A stretch of 64,000 nt of DNA from Pseudogemmobacter bohemicus (GCF_003290025.1 NZ_QNHG01000001.1:1449319-1513318), one strand, 5' to 3'. Positions 18,919 through 27,832 are shown, counted from the stretch's first letter. Made by a program: numbers and translations. The notes: generated by a model from the letters alone, not told the origin.

Positions 18919-19554
18919 TCAGCGCAGTTTCAGCTCGCCCGCCTCGACCCGTAGCCTTGTCTCGAAAGCACGGCTGATATGGGTGCGCAGCGCCTCCCAG
19001 GCCCGGTTCTCGTCGCGCGCCGCGATCGCCGACACGATCGCCTCATGCTCGGTCAGCGCCACCCCGTCGCGCCCCTCGGCCGCGAAAGAGGTCTGCGCCA
19101 TCAGCGCCATCGAGCGGTGCAACAGATCCAGCTGCTGCACGAGGAAGCGGTTATGGCTGGCCAGGTGGATCTGCCGGTGAAAGCGCTTATTCGCCCGGCT
19201 CAGCGCCGCCGGATCGCCCCCCAGCAGCGCACGATCATCCGAGACCATGCTTTGCAGCACGCGGATTTCCTCTTCGGTCGCATGCCGCGCCGCCAGACGC
19301 GCAGCCAGCCCCTCCAGCTCGGTCCGGACTGCGTAAAGTTCGGCCAGCTGGTTGTGGTCCAGCGTCGCCACGATCAGGCTGCGCCCGTCGCGTTTCAGCA
19401 TTGATTGCGTTTCCAGCCGCTGCAGCGCCTCGCGTACCGGGGTCCGCGAGACCCCGAATCGCTCGGCCAGCTCGCTTTCGACCAGCCGGTCCCCTGGCCG
19501 GAATTCGCGCGCTTCGATCGCTTCGAGGATCAGCGTATAGGCATCTTTCTGCAC
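18919..19554 (-). CDS. GntR-family transcriptional regulator, FCD subfamily
   Basis: 211 residues. N-terminal winged helix with EFRPGDRLVESELAERFG and VSRTPVREALQRLE, and C-terminal FCD ligand domain (about 85-205) with metal/ligand residues in KRFHRQIHLASHN and LTEHEAIVSAI. I choose the GTG at 19554 (VQKDAYTLIL) because AGGAG lies eight bases upstream. The frame stays open 44 codons further to 19686, but that part has no regulator similarity. The effector and target are unknown. No catabolic operon is adjacent. Confidence 0.88.
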   Translation of the reverse strand: MQKDAYTLILEAIEAREFRPGDRLVESELAERFGVSRTPVREALQRLETQSMLKRDGRSLIVATLDHNQLAELYAVRTELEGLAARLAARHATEEEIRVLQSMVSDDRALLGGDPAALSRANKRFHRQIHLASHNRFLVQQLDLLHRSMALMAQTSFAAEGRDGVALTEHEAIVSAIAARDENRAWEALRTHISRAFETRLRVEAGELKLR

Positions 19555-19737
19555 GGGACCCGCTCCTGTTGGCAGCACCGCATCCAAAGCGGCGCCGGGG
19601 CTGCGATACCACCCGCCGACCCTGGCCGCGAACCCTAGAGGCGCGGGCATCGGCAGGCAAGCCCGCCCTGCCCGCAAAAGAGGCATGGTGCCGCAAGTTG
19701 CGGCTGCATCCGGCGCGCGCCCATGCTAAGAAAGCCC

Positions 19738-20388
19738 ATGCCCAAGCAAGCCTTCAGCACCGTCACCACCTGGGTCTTTGACCTCGACAATACGCTTTAC
19801 CCGCCCGCCGCCTGCCTCTTTCCGCAGATCGAGCGCAAGATGACCGATTGGGTGATGCGCAATCTCGGCCTTGACGAGGCCGGTGCCAACCAGCTGCGCC
19901 ACAATTACTGGCAAGAGCACGGGACCACGCTTGCCGGGCTGATGGCCGGGCATGACATTGATCCGTCTGACTTTCTTGCCTTCGTCCACGATATCGACTT
20001 CTCGGGCCTGACCCGCGATATCCTCCTTGCGCGCCGCATCGCCGACCTGCCGGGGCGGCGGATCGTCTTTACCAATGCCGATACGCTATACGCCACCCGC
20101 GTGCTGGAGCGGCGGGGGCTTTCCGGTCTGTTCGATGCAATCTATGGCATTGAAGAAGCAGGATATTTACCGAAACCGCGACGCGATGCCTTTGACTTGA
20201 TCGCCCGGCTTGACGGGTTCGACCCAGGGGCAAGCGCGATGTTCGAGGATGATCCGCGCAACCTGCTGGAGCCGCACCGGATGGGTATGCGCACCGTGCT
20301 GGTGGCGCCCGAGCCGCTGGCCGGGGACCATATCCACCACCATACCGGCGATCTGCGCGATTTTCTCGACCGGCTCGCAGCAGGCTGA
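19738..20388 (+). CDS. HAD-superfamily pyrimidine 5'-nucleotidase-like phosphatase
   Basis: 216 residues. HAD motif I WVFDLDNTLYPP, motif II VFTNADTLYA, motif III Lys in AGYLPKPRRDAF and motif IV MFEDDPRNLLEP match the Phm8/Sdt1 pyrimidine 5'-nucleotidase group. Probably dephosphorylates nucleoside monophosphates or related metabolites. ATG 19738 (MPKQAFS) is preferred over an ATG 15 bases upstream. Confidence 0.85.
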   Translation: MPKQAFSTVTTWVFDLDNTLYPPAACLFPQIERKMTDWVMRNLGLDEAGANQLRHNYWQEHGTTLAGLMAGHDIDPSDFLAFVHDIDFSGLTRDILLARRIADLPGRRIVFTNADTLYATRVLERRGLSGLFDAIYGIEEAGYLPKPRRDAFDLIARLDGFDPGASAMFEDDPRNLLEPHRMGMRTVLVAPEPLAGDHIHHHTGDLRDFLDRLAAG

Positions 20389-20607
20389 GCCACTAACAAA
20401 ACCGCCGATAAATCACAGACGAGCCTCCCATAAAACCACTGGCCGAACCGGGGCAGATTGCCGCACTGCGACACCACGCCCCGCCCGGGGTGGATGCGGT
20501 GCAGGGCAAAACGCGATATGAGGCATTCAGCTATTGAAGCTGCGACCTGGTCCCCCGGCCCGGCCAGCCCCCGTACCATATCCGCTCGATGACCGAAGGG
20601 ATTCGCC

Positions 20608-20853
20608 ATGTCCGACACGCTTGCCCTGACCGCCCCGCCGCCCCGTCGCAGTCTCCTGAGCCGTATCCCGCTGATCGGCCGGCTCGCGCGCGAGATCGAC
20701 CGGGATGTGAACAATTTCTTCTGGCTGCTGCCGGTTTTCATTCTGGGCCTGGTGCTAGGCGTGAAGTTCTGGGGCCTTGCCGCGCTGACCATGGTGGCGC
20801 TTGTGCTGGTGCCGATGATGTTTGCGTTTTTCATCGCAATCACCTGGCCCTGA
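20608..20853 (+). CDS. Small conserved-type membrane protein
   Basis: 81 residues with a cytoplasmic basic N-terminus (RRSLLSRIPLIGRLAREID) and two hydrophobic segments (about residues 38-55 and 58-78). GAAGGG lies seven bases before the ATG. No family named; the composition is that of a real protein. Confidence 0.6.
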   Translation: MSDTLALTAPPPRRSLLSRIPLIGRLAREIDRDVNNFFWLLPVFILGLVLGVKFWGLAALTMVALVLVPMMFAFFIAITWP

Positions 20854-20864
20854 GCCGGCCTTTC

Positions 20865-20929
20865 GTCCGCCCAAACTTTCGCCTGCCCGAAACTTTCACC
20901 TGCCCGAACTTTCACCTGTCCACCCTTTC
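20865..20929. repeat. Short imperfect tandem repeat, four units of 16-17 bases
   Basis: Four consecutive copies related to CCTGCCCGAACTTTCA at 20865-20880, 20881-20897, 20898-20913 and 20914-20929, just after the stop of the small membrane gene. Confidence 0.7.
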
Positions 20930-21009
20930 GCCCGGAGTGACAGAGTGACCTCTGGCCCCTGCCCGGCCGCGCGCGTAGACTCGGGCCATAGCAGCACAGA
21001 GGCCGTCGG

Positions 21010-22221
21010 ATGAAACGCGCGGAAACCGGAATCCTGATCTCGGGCGGCGGCATTGCCGGGCTGACGGCGGCGGCCGCCTTTGGCTCGGCCGGGTTCGAGG
21101 TGATCTGTGTCGACCCCGCCCCCCCGCCGCAATCCGAGGCGGCGAGTGACGCCGATCTGCGCAGCACCGCCTTTTTGCAGCCCTCGGTTTCCGTGCTGGA
21201 AGAGGCCGGGATCTGGTCCCGCCTCGCCCCGCATGCGGCAGCGCTTCAGGTGATGCGGATCGTCGATGCCGGGGCCAAAGACCCTGCCGCACGGGTTATC
21301 CGCGATTTCGATGCGGCCGAGATTTCCGATCAGCCCTTCGCCTGGAACCTGCCCAACTGGCTCTTGCGCCGGGAAATCGCCGCGCGGCTGGCAGAATTGC
21401 CGAATGTGACCTTTCGCCCCGGCACCGGCACCAGGGCATTATTGACCCGTGACAAAGAGGCGCTGGTGACGCTGAGCGACGGCTCCCAGGTCGCGGCGCG
21501 GCTGCTGATCGCTGCGGATGGACGCCATTCGCCGATGCGGGAGGCGCTGAATATTCCCGTGAAAACCATCCGTTACGGGCAAAAGGCGGTGGTGTTCTCG
21601 GTCACCCACACCCTCCCCCATGACAATATCTCGACCGAGGTACACCGCTCGGGCGGGCCCTTCACCATGGTGCCGCTGCCGGATCGCGGCGGGCTGCCGG
21701 CCTCGTCGGTGGTGTGGATGGAGACCGGCCCCGAGGCCGCCCGCCTTGCCGCCCTGCCCGAGGCGGAATTCGAGGCCGCGATGAATGCGCGTTCTTGCGG
21801 CATCCTCGGCGAGATGCGGCTGGCGACGCGGCGGCTGGTATGGCCGATCATTTCCCAGGTGGCGGCGCGGCTTTCGGGTCAGCGCAGCGTGCTGATGGCC
21901 GAGGCCGCGCATGTGGTGCCGCCGATCGGGGCACAGGGGCTGAATATGTCGCTGAAGGATCTGCGGGCGCTGCTTGATCTGGTGCGTTCCGGCGCCGACC
22001 GTGCAGGGGGCGATCCGGGCGCGCAAAGCATCCTTGACGCCTATCACCGCGCGCGTCACGGCGATATCACGCTGCGGGTCGGCGGCATTGATATGCTCAA
22101 CCGCGCCTCGATGGCCGGCGCCCCGGCCTTGCGCAGCCTGCGCGGCGGCCTGCTTGAAATGCTTTACGCGATGACGCCGATACGCCAGGGGCTGATGCGC
22201 GCGGGGCTTGGCGTCTCCTGA
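21010..22221 (+). CDS. UbiH/UbiF/Coq6-type FAD-dependent hydroxylase
   Basis: 403-residue flavoprotein monooxygenase, most likely one of the ring hydroxylases of ubiquinone biosynthesis. FAD-binding GILISGGGIAGLTAA at residue 7, the second motif LLIAADGRHSPMREAL (about 163-178) and the flavin-contacting AAHVVPPIGAQGLNMSLKD (about 297-315) with the GxGxN-like end. Which carbon it hydroxylates cannot be told. It ends immediately before the metZ promoter and riboswitch. Confidence 0.88.
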   Translation: MKRAETGILISGGGIAGLTAAAAFGSAGFEVICVDPAPPPQSEAASDADLRSTAFLQPSVSVLEEAGIWSRLAPHAAALQVMRIVDAGAKDPAARVIRDFDAAEISDQPFAWNLPNWLLRREIAARLAELPNVTFRPGTGTRALLTRDKEALVTLSDGSQVAARLLIAADGRHSPMREALNIPVKTIRYGQKAVVFSVTHTLPHDNISTEVHRSGGPFTMVPLPDRGGLPASSVVWMETGPEAARLAALPEAEFEAAMNARSCGILGEMRLATRRLVWPIISQVAARLSGQRSVLMAEAAHVVPPIGAQGLNMSLKDLRALLDLVRSGADRAGGDPGAQSILDAYHRARHGDITLRVGGIDMLNRASMAGAPALRSLRGGLLEMLYAMTPIRQGLMRAGLGVS

Positions 22222-22224
22222 CGG

Positions 22225-22253
22225 TTGACCTCGCCGCTTGCGAGGCGTAAGCG
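22225..22253 (+). promoter_or_regulatory. Promoter of the metZ riboswitch leader
   Basis: TTGACC, 17-base spacer, TAAGCG. The predicted transcription start (about 22259) falls at the first base of the SAM-II aptamer's P1 stem, which supports both calls. Confidence 0.6.
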
Positions 22254-22257
22254 AGAG

Positions 22258-22312
22258 GCGTGGCGATTTGTTGACCGGATTGCGGGCCACGTTAAACAAA
22301 CCGCTAAAGAGG
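22258..22312 (+). ncRNA. SAM-II riboswitch
   Basis: The leader reads GCGTGGC (22258-22264), loop GATTTG...ACCGGATTGC, then GCCACGT (22286-22292), TTAAACAAAC and CGCTAAAGAGG. This is the SAM-II pseudoknot plan: P1 from GTGGC/GCCAC, the L1 AUUUGU segment pairing with ACAAA downstream, and the conserved GCUAAA. SAM-II aptamers precede met genes in alphaproteobacteria and shut down expression when S-adenosylmethionine is abundant. The metZ ATG lies 74 bases after the aptamer, further than in the simplest cases, so the expression platform is not obvious. Confidence 0.88.
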
Positions 22313-22386
22313 TGACGGGACGTCTTCGCCCTGCCGCGCTTTCCGGTCATTGGATTTGCTTATGGCCCAGGGAGCCTTGTGCCGCG

Positions 22387-23565
22387 ATGACGAACTGGAA
22401 GACACGCACCAAACTTGTCCATGAAGGCAGCCGCCGCAGCCAGTATGGCGAAATGGCCGAGGCGATTTTCCTCACCCAGGGCTTTGCATACCCGGATGCC
22501 GAAACCGCCGAGGCGCGCTTTATCAAATCGGGGCCGGATGAGTTCATCTATGCCCGTTACGGCAACCCGACCACGCGGATGTTCGAAGAGCGCATCGCGG
22601 GGCTTGAGGGCACCGGGGATGCTTTTGCCACCGCTTCCGGCATGGCGGCGGTCAATGGTGCGCTGACCTCTTTGCTCAGGGCGGGGGATCATGTCGTCTC
22701 GGCCAAAGCGCTGTTCGGATCCTGTCTTTACATCCTCGAAGAGGTGCTGACGCGCTACGGCGTGACGGTCACCTTCGTCGATGGCGCCGATCTGACCGCC
22801 TGGGAGGCGGCGGTGACGCCGGAAACGAAGGCGGTGTTCTTTGAAAGCATGGCGAACCCGACCCTCGACATGGTGGATGTGAAGGGCGTGGCCGAGATTG
22901 CGCACAGGCATGGCGCGCTGGTGATCTGCGACAATGTCTTTGCGACGCCGATCTTCTCGCGCGCGGTGGATCTGGGCGCCGATGTGGTGGTCTATTCTAC
23001 CACCAAACATATCGACGGCCAGGGCCGCGCACTTGGGGGCGTGATCTGCGGCTCGGCGGACTATATCCAGAAGGTCGTGCAGCCCTATATGAAACACACC
23101 GGCGGCGCGATGAGCCCGTTCACCTCCTGGATCATGCTGAACGGCATGGCGACACTGGATCTGCGTTGCCGGGCGATGGCCGGCTCGGCGCTGGAGATCG
23201 CGGAGTTTCTGGAAGGACATGATAAGATTGAGAAAGTGCTCTATCCCGGACTGAAATCGCATCCACAATATGATCTGGCGATGGCGCAGATGGGCACCGG
23301 CGGCACCATCGTGAGCTTCGTTGTGAAAGGCGGCAAAGAGGGCGCCTTCCGGCTGCAAAATGCGCTGGAGATCCCGAAGATCTCGAACAATCTCGGCGAT
23401 GCGAAGTCGATCACGACGCATCCGGCGACCACGACGCATCAGCGGCTTTCCGACGAGCAGAAGGCAGAGCTGGGCATTGCCCCGGGGCTGATCCGCTTTT
23501 CGGTCGGGCTGGAGGATGCAGGCGATCTGATCGCCGATCTCGGACAGGCGCTCGCGCAGGCCTGA
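22387..23565 (+). CDS. metZ: O-succinylhomoserine sulfhydrylase
   Basis: PLP enzyme of the Cys/Met metabolism family, about 392 residues, converting O-succinyl(or acetyl)-homoserine and sulfide to homocysteine. FIYARYGNPTTRMFEERIA, ATASGMAAVNGAL, the PLP-lysine in VVYSTTKHIDGQGR and the C-terminal ATTTHQRLSDEQKAELGI with LIRFSVGLED are diagnostic. The start is ATG 22387 (MTNWKTRTKLVHEG). The open frame reaches back to 22225, but that part is the riboswitch leader. Expression is expected to be repressed by S-adenosylmethionine. Confidence 0.94.
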   Translation: MTNWKTRTKLVHEGSRRSQYGEMAEAIFLTQGFAYPDAETAEARFIKSGPDEFIYARYGNPTTRMFEERIAGLEGTGDAFATASGMAAVNGALTSLLRAGDHVVSAKALFGSCLYILEEVLTRYGVTVTFVDGADLTAWEAAVTPETKAVFFESMANPTLDMVDVKGVAEIAHRHGALVICDNVFATPIFSRAVDLGADVVVYSTTKHIDGQGRALGGVICGSADYIQKVVQPYMKHTGGAMSPFTSWIMLNGMATLDLRCRAMAGSALEIAEFLEGHDKIEKVLYPGLKSHPQYDLAMAQMGTGGTIVSFVVKGGKEGAFRLQNALEIPKISNNLGDAKSITTHPATTTHQRLSDEQKAELGIAPGLIRFSVGLEDAGDLIADLGQALAQA

Positions 23566-23632
23566 GGCCCGGCAGGCGGGGGGCAAGTCCCCCCGCGCAT
23601 CCGGGGGTATTTCTGCCAGATGACGCGCAACC
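23566..23632. repeat. Intergenic GC-rich palindromic repeat, copy 2
   Basis: Directly after metZ: GGGGGGCAAGTCCCCCC hairpin, then CCGGGGGTATTTCTGCCAG. Same plan as the copies near 2.3, 43.1, 47.9 and 56.1 kb. Confidence 0.55.
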
Positions 23633-24150
23633 GGTTGAGCGGCAATCGGCCCGCAATCGGCTGTAGCGCGTGAAGTCCTGCATGTCATCAGTGTTTGCCT
23701 CCCGGAAGTCCCCCTGCCTCCCCATAAGTGACCCGCCTCCGGATATGGATTTATGGCCAGGGCTGGGGTCGATGCATGGCTGGTCTCCTTCTTTTACCGT
23801 GCTGCGGCGGCAACTGGCCCTGAAGCGGAAACTGTCTTTTCGGGTCGCCAGGTCGGACCATTGCGGCGCCATGGGTTCCGATCTGGTGCGAGGGGCCGCG
23901 ATGGGTGGGGCGCTCGTGCAGGGCGGCAGCCATTTTCGCATCGCCTTCGCATCGCCAAAGATGGCACCAGCACAGGCGATACCAGATCAGCCCCGCTGGC
24001 GAGGGGGGGGGGTAAAGTTACTGACGAAACTGTCAGGGTCATGGCCTACGCGGAGGGATACATGATGGTGCACCACAGGGGCTGAGCGCCCTTCGTCTGG
24101 GGCGTCAAAGAGGTGTTGGCATTCCTTCGCGCCAAACAGGAGGCAAGGCT
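23633..24150. other. Gene-free stretch at the left edge of the phage-derived island
   Basis: No convincing gene on either strand. It holds a run of ten or more G at about 24004 and GC-rich sequence without a coding pattern. I looked here for a copy of the tRNA-Pro 3' end (a left attachment site) and saw none. Confidence 0.4.
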
Positions 24151-24387
24151 ATGAGCGGGTCGGACATAGCCAGCCGATATATCGGCAAAAGCGGCAGGAC
24201 CGCGACCTATGACCGCAAGACATGGGCAGATGATCTGATGATCCTGGCCGGTTTTCGGGTCTGGGCCGAGGAAGATGGCGCCTTTTACGGCGGCGAGAGA
24301 GCCGCATCAGCTTATGCCGCTGCCTGCCGGATGTTGGACCTGGATGGTATCGGGCTGAGAAATATCATGCTGGGAGGCAAGCTGTGA
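24151..24387 (+). CDS. Small hypothetical protein of the island
   Basis: 78 residues (MSGSDIASRYIGKSGRTATY at the start), with acidic and aromatic residues and no recognised domain. AGGAGG lies eight bases before the ATG, an unusually strong site for this region. Its stop overlaps the next start (GTGA), so the two are translationally coupled. Phage-type early gene by context only. Confidence 0.65.
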   Translation: MSGSDIASRYIGKSGRTATYDRKTWADDLMILAGFRVWAEEDGAFYGGERAASAYAAACRMLDLDGIGLRNIMLGGKL

Positions 24388-24542
24388 GCGGGCCGGAACG
24401 GATACACGCAAAGATCCACGGGGTTAGCCGGGACGCAATGTCCGGCCGCCGAGAATGGATCGGCGGCGTGAACGAGCATCGCCGAGATGGTCAGGAGGAA
24501 TACCTGCGCCGCGATCTGAAAGGGGCTGGCCGAATTGCTTGA
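24384..24542 (+). CDS. Small basic protein, coupled to the preceding gene
   Basis: GTG start overlapping the previous TGA (GTGA); 52 residues, beginning VSGPERIHAKIHGVSRD, rich in Arg, Lys and Glu, ending DLKGAGRIA. It overlaps the 3' end of the tail-fibre gene on the other strand by about 120 bases. Natural phage genes rarely overlap tail to tail by this much, so the DNA is probably a recombination joint and one of the two ends is not original. Confidence 0.45.
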   Translation: MSGPERIHAKIHGVSRDAMSGRREWIGGVNEHRRDGQEEYLRRDLKGAGRIA

Positions 24543-27219
24543 TGACTGCCGTGCTGCCCAGAGTGCCGGCGGTGGTGCAGACCGCCCCGGTGTAGCCCCC
24601 GGCCGATGGTTGGGTGTAAAGCCAGCGATCCCCGCGCACGGCGGCACCGAAATTCGCGTCCGTGATGGCTGCCAGATTGGTGCAGGACCTGACCCGGTTG
24701 ACCGCATTGCCGGTGGCGCTGCCGTCAGCGATATAGACCCCGTTTACCCAGAGAAACCGCTGGGTTATCGCGCCATAGCCTGTGCCGCCGAAGCCAGCGC
24801 CAGAGACGCCCCATACCCCCCGGCTGCTATTTTTCGCGTCTGTCCACTCATAGCGCCCCCGCGTCTGGTTCCAGGAAAGCCGCAGCGCAGAGGTCGTGTT
24901 GACGGCATCATCACGCCCGTCACCGTACTGCGCGATCCGCCCCCCCGTGAAACCATTCACCTGACCAAAGCCACCGCCAAACGCCGTTGTGCTGTCATCC
25001 GGGCTTGTTTGCCCCTGATATTGCGCTGGCGAGTTCTGGATGCCCGGCCCGACAACTTTTGCTCCCGCATATTCCGGATGCCAGAACACTCTCTCCGCAG
25101 ACGTGCCCCCGACAACCGTGGTCGTATTCCGGGCAACGATACCTTTCTCAATGCCGCCTTCTGAATAGCAGCCGATGATCGAGGCGCGTCCATTAGGCGA
25201 GCAGACATGGATTCCGCCCGACGGCCAGTAAAGTGTTGCTGTTACCCAATCACCATCTTTGACTGTGGCGGTGATCGTTGCCCAATAAGTGCGCCAGTTT
25301 GCGCCGACACCCGGCTCACTGTCTGAGGCGGACGTGTGCCCCTTGATGCACATGTAATAGACGCCGTTGTGCAGGACTTTGAATGTGTTTTGCGCACTAT
25401 GACAGGCTATATATTCCGACCCGATTGTCGTGTTGTCGAGAAACCCTGCACCCATGTTTCCGGCGCAATCGCTTTTGAAATATGTGACCGTACCGGCATT
25501 ATTTCCATGGCAAACCGCCCCGTGCATCAGGCCACCTTGCCCCATGCAGTAGTGGTAGATCGACCCGTTGACATTGCCGTAGACCGAGCCTGTTCCGGAA
25601 TAGTCGATCACCGCCGCGCCGCCCGGCGTGGTGTTGTTGGCGTTGCTCCGCCCCGGGTGGTCGAAGAGGTTGACAGCAAGGCCGCTGGTCTGAGCATGAG
25701 CATGCCAGTCCGCCTCGGAGAAGCCCGACGAAAGGCAATACTCAAAAAATGCGGTGGCGTTGTGAACAACACCCTGACGCACCGTAGCACCGGCTTCCGG
25801 CAGGAAATTCAGGTTTCTGAATCTTGAGCGCAAGCCACCGAACTTCAGACCAAACCCCGGAACTGTCGGGTGATCCGGCGCGTTTTCGGGTTTATAAACC
25901 CCCACTCCGCTGACGCCGCCGGGATACAACACGGCCATGACCGCAGCGATGCCATTCACGCCCCGGATTTCGACGCCTTTTTGGCCGCGCAAAGGTGCTG
26001 GCGTATCCCCATAAAACAACGCAGTGCGCGTCACAAACCATGTCTGGGCCACCCGATAATAAGCCGGTACGGACGGAAACCGCACCGGGACGCTCTCGGC
26101 GTATTCCTCGCGGATCGTGTTCAGGGTGGCGGCGCGGCTGGCAGCGGTGATCGCTGGCCAGTCATCATGGCCCGCCCCGATCCCCCGCGCTCCCCAGTGT
26201 TGCGGCGTCACATAGCCCATCGGGGCCGCGCCGACCGTGACCGTGCCGCCCCCTGAGATGTCAAAGCAGTGGTTATAAGGATCTGCAACATACCCGCGCG
26301 CCAGATGGACCGTGACGCCTGACGGCACCACCAGCTTTGCACCATCGGCAAACTGCACAGGCCGCGTAATCGTCATATTGCTGGCGATGCGATAGGTGCC
26401 GGTCGGCACGAATATCTCATTCACGTCATTCGCGAGCAGAAACGCCGTCCGACTGTCAGCCAAACCGGACGGGTCGCCGCCAAACGCGAGGGGCGTGTTG
26501 AACGGGGTCGATGAGGCGGCAGCAACCGCTGCGATCCGGGCCAGTTCGGCGGCGGCCGCCGTCGCGTCAACCTCATCTCGCAGCAACTCGACCTCGGCAA
26601 CGGCGCCCGCCATTTCCTCATACTGCGCCTGTGTCAGAGAGCTCCAGAACGTCTCCCCCGCCGGCGCCGCGCCCGCAATCAGCAGCTCGGCCAGCGCATA
26701 GGACGGATCGCTGCCGAGCTGGATCTTGCCAAGGGTTGCGTATTTTTCCGCCTGGCCGTTGCCGCGATCCGGCTCCGTCCAGCGCGCCAGGACGACATAA
26801 TGCGTCCCGTTTTGCCCTGCCGTATTTTGCCAGAGGTCAAAGCCCGCCGGAATGCTCGCGTCCGCAGTCAGCGGCACCCGCCTGCCCGACCCTGGCGGCA
26901 GCACATTCGCACCCTCGGTATCCAGCCCGGACAGCACAAAGGTCAGGCTACCTTCAACATGCACGGTCGCACTCGCGCTGCCCAGCGTGTGCGCGATGAT
27001 CGCGGCGCAGTCGCAATCCACGGCTTCGGTCAGCAGTACAGCCAGCGTGGCCGGCATCGCGGCAGGGGTCCAGTAGTCGAATGTCTGCGGCCCCAAGGCG
27101 TTTTCCGCAAAGCCGTCCGGCGTCTCGCTGGACCATGACAGCACGCCCTCGGCCAGAACGTTGCGAAATGCGACCGCGCTGGCGCGAGTGCCGGTGGCGC
27201 TGTTCTCGATACGGATCAT
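24424..27219 (-). CDS. Phage tail fibre/tailspike-like protein, 3' end probably chimeric
   Basis: About 931 residues. I choose the start at 27219 (MIRIENSATGTRAS), because GGGGAAG precedes it and the upstream 13 open codons belong to a different phase. The N-terminal part (to about 200) has short beta-rich and collagen-free linker sequence with LGKIQLGSDPSYALAELL. A helical stretch (about 205-250) is followed by a right-handed beta-helix-like region typical of polysaccharide-binding or -degrading tailspikes (NEIFVPTGTYRIASNMTI). A W-containing carbohydrate-binding-like insert (VGANWRTYW) lies near 660. After VIKQFGQ the last ~40 residues are Arg/Gly-rich and unlike the rest. They overlap a convergent ORF, so the original end is probably lost at about 24540. 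Confidence 0.72.
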   Translation of the reverse strand: MIRIENSATGTRASAVAFRNVLAEGVLSWSSETPDGFAENALGPQTFDYWTPAAMPATLAVLLTEAVDCDCAAIIAHTLGSASATVHVEGSLTFVLSGLDTEGANVLPPGSGRRVPLTADASIPAGFDLWQNTAGQNGTHYVVLARWTEPDRGNGQAEKYATLGKIQLGSDPSYALAELLIAGAAPAGETFWSSLTQAQYEEMAGAVAEVELLRDEVDATAAAAELARIAAVAAASSTPFNTPLAFGGDPSGLADSRTAFLLANDVNEIFVPTGTYRIASNMTITRPVQFADGAKLVVPSGVTVHLARGYVADPYNHCFDISGGGTVTVGAAPMGYVTPQHWGARGIGAGHDDWPAITAASRAATLNTIREEYAESVPVRFPSVPAYYRVAQTWFVTRTALFYGDTPAPLRGQKGVEIRGVNGIAAVMAVLYPGGVSGVGVYKPENAPDHPTVPGFGLKFGGLRSRFRNLNFLPEAGATVRQGVVHNATAFFEYCLSSGFSEADWHAHAQTSGLAVNLFDHPGRSNANNTTPGGAAVIDYSGTGSVYGNVNGSIYHYCMGQGGLMHGAVCHGNNAGTVTYFKSDCAGNMGAGFLDNTTIGSEYIACHSAQNTFKVLHNGVYYMCIKGHTSASDSEPGVGANWRTYWATITATVKDGDWVTATLYWPSGGIHVCSPNGRASIIGCYSEGGIEKGIVARNTTTVVGGTSAERVFWHPEYAGAKVVGPGIQNSPAQYQGQTSPDDSTTAFGGGFGQVNGFTGGRIAQYGDGRDDAVNTTSALRLSWNQTRGRYEWTDAKNSSRGVWGVSGAGFGGTGYGAITQRFLWVNGVYIADGSATGNAVNRVRSCTNLAAITDANFGAAVRGDRWLYTQPSAGGYTGAVCTTAGTLGSTAVIKQFGQPLSDRGAGIPPDHLGDARSRRRSILGGRTLRPG

Positions 27220-27410
27220 GGCTTCCCCATGCAAAAGGCCGCCCAGAAGGACGGCCAAATCTCGATCCGGCGATCATTCGCCGGTCGCTTCTGTTGATTT
27301 CAGCGGGTCCTCGCTACGCAGAAATGCCCCTGGCAACGAGATGAGGGCCGAAACGTTTACATCCCACAGGGCGACACAACCCGTGGCGCCTCGCACGGAA
27401 GGAGACAAAC

Positions 27411-27794
27411 ATGACTGTTCAAGCCAATGTCACCAACCCCGGCACAACCCCGTCTGTGTCATCGCTGATCTCGGGCCGCACTGTTCAGGGCACAAAAGTC
27501 TACAGTCCTGCCGGTGACGATCTCGGGCATATAGATGACATTATGATCGATGCCGCCTCGGGCAAGATCGTCTACGGCGTTCTTCAGTTCGGCGGCTTCC
27601 TCGGGATCGGCTCCGACCACTATCCGATCCCGTTCGGACGGCTGCGCTATGACAGCGCGCGCGGCGGCTATACCACCGATCTGACAAAAGCAGATCTGGA
27701 AGGAGCACCGCCTGCCGACCGTGATTGGTACGAAAACCGCGAATGGCAGCGCCGGAACTACGACCACTATGGCGTACCTTACTACTGGCCGTAA
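27411..27794 (+). CDS. PRC-barrel domain protein
   Basis: 127 residues. The PRC-barrel core covers residues 15-85 (SLISGRTVQGTKVYSPAGDD, LGHIDDIMIDAASGKIVYGV), followed by a Tyr/Trp-rich tail. Such small stand-alone PRC-barrel proteins are common on alphaproteobacterial chromosomes and plasmids and less typical of phages, so this gene may be a host or cargo gene inside the island. GGAGA precedes the ATG and a strong terminator follows. Confidence 0.85.
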   Translation: MTVQANVTNPGTTPSVSSLISGRTVQGTKVYSPAGDDLGHIDDIMIDAASGKIVYGVLQFGGFLGIGSDHYPIPFGRLRYDSARGGYTTDLTKADLEGAPPADRDWYENREWQRRNYDHYGVPYYWP

Positions 27795-27812
27795 CTCCCG
27801 CTGAATGATTGA

Positions 27813-27832
27813 GGCCGCCCTTCGGGGCGGCC
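27813..27832 (+). terminator. Terminator after the PRC-barrel gene
   Basis: GGCCGCCC-TTCG-GGGCGGCC, an eight-base stem closed by a UUCG tetraloop, 18 bases after the stop; only a weak T tract (CTGATTT) follows. Confidence 0.75.

Noticed and set aside
23411-23941. 176-codon minus frame after metZ
   Set aside because: Partly opposite metZ and crosses the intergenic palindrome; Arg/Ser/Pro-rich with no domain.
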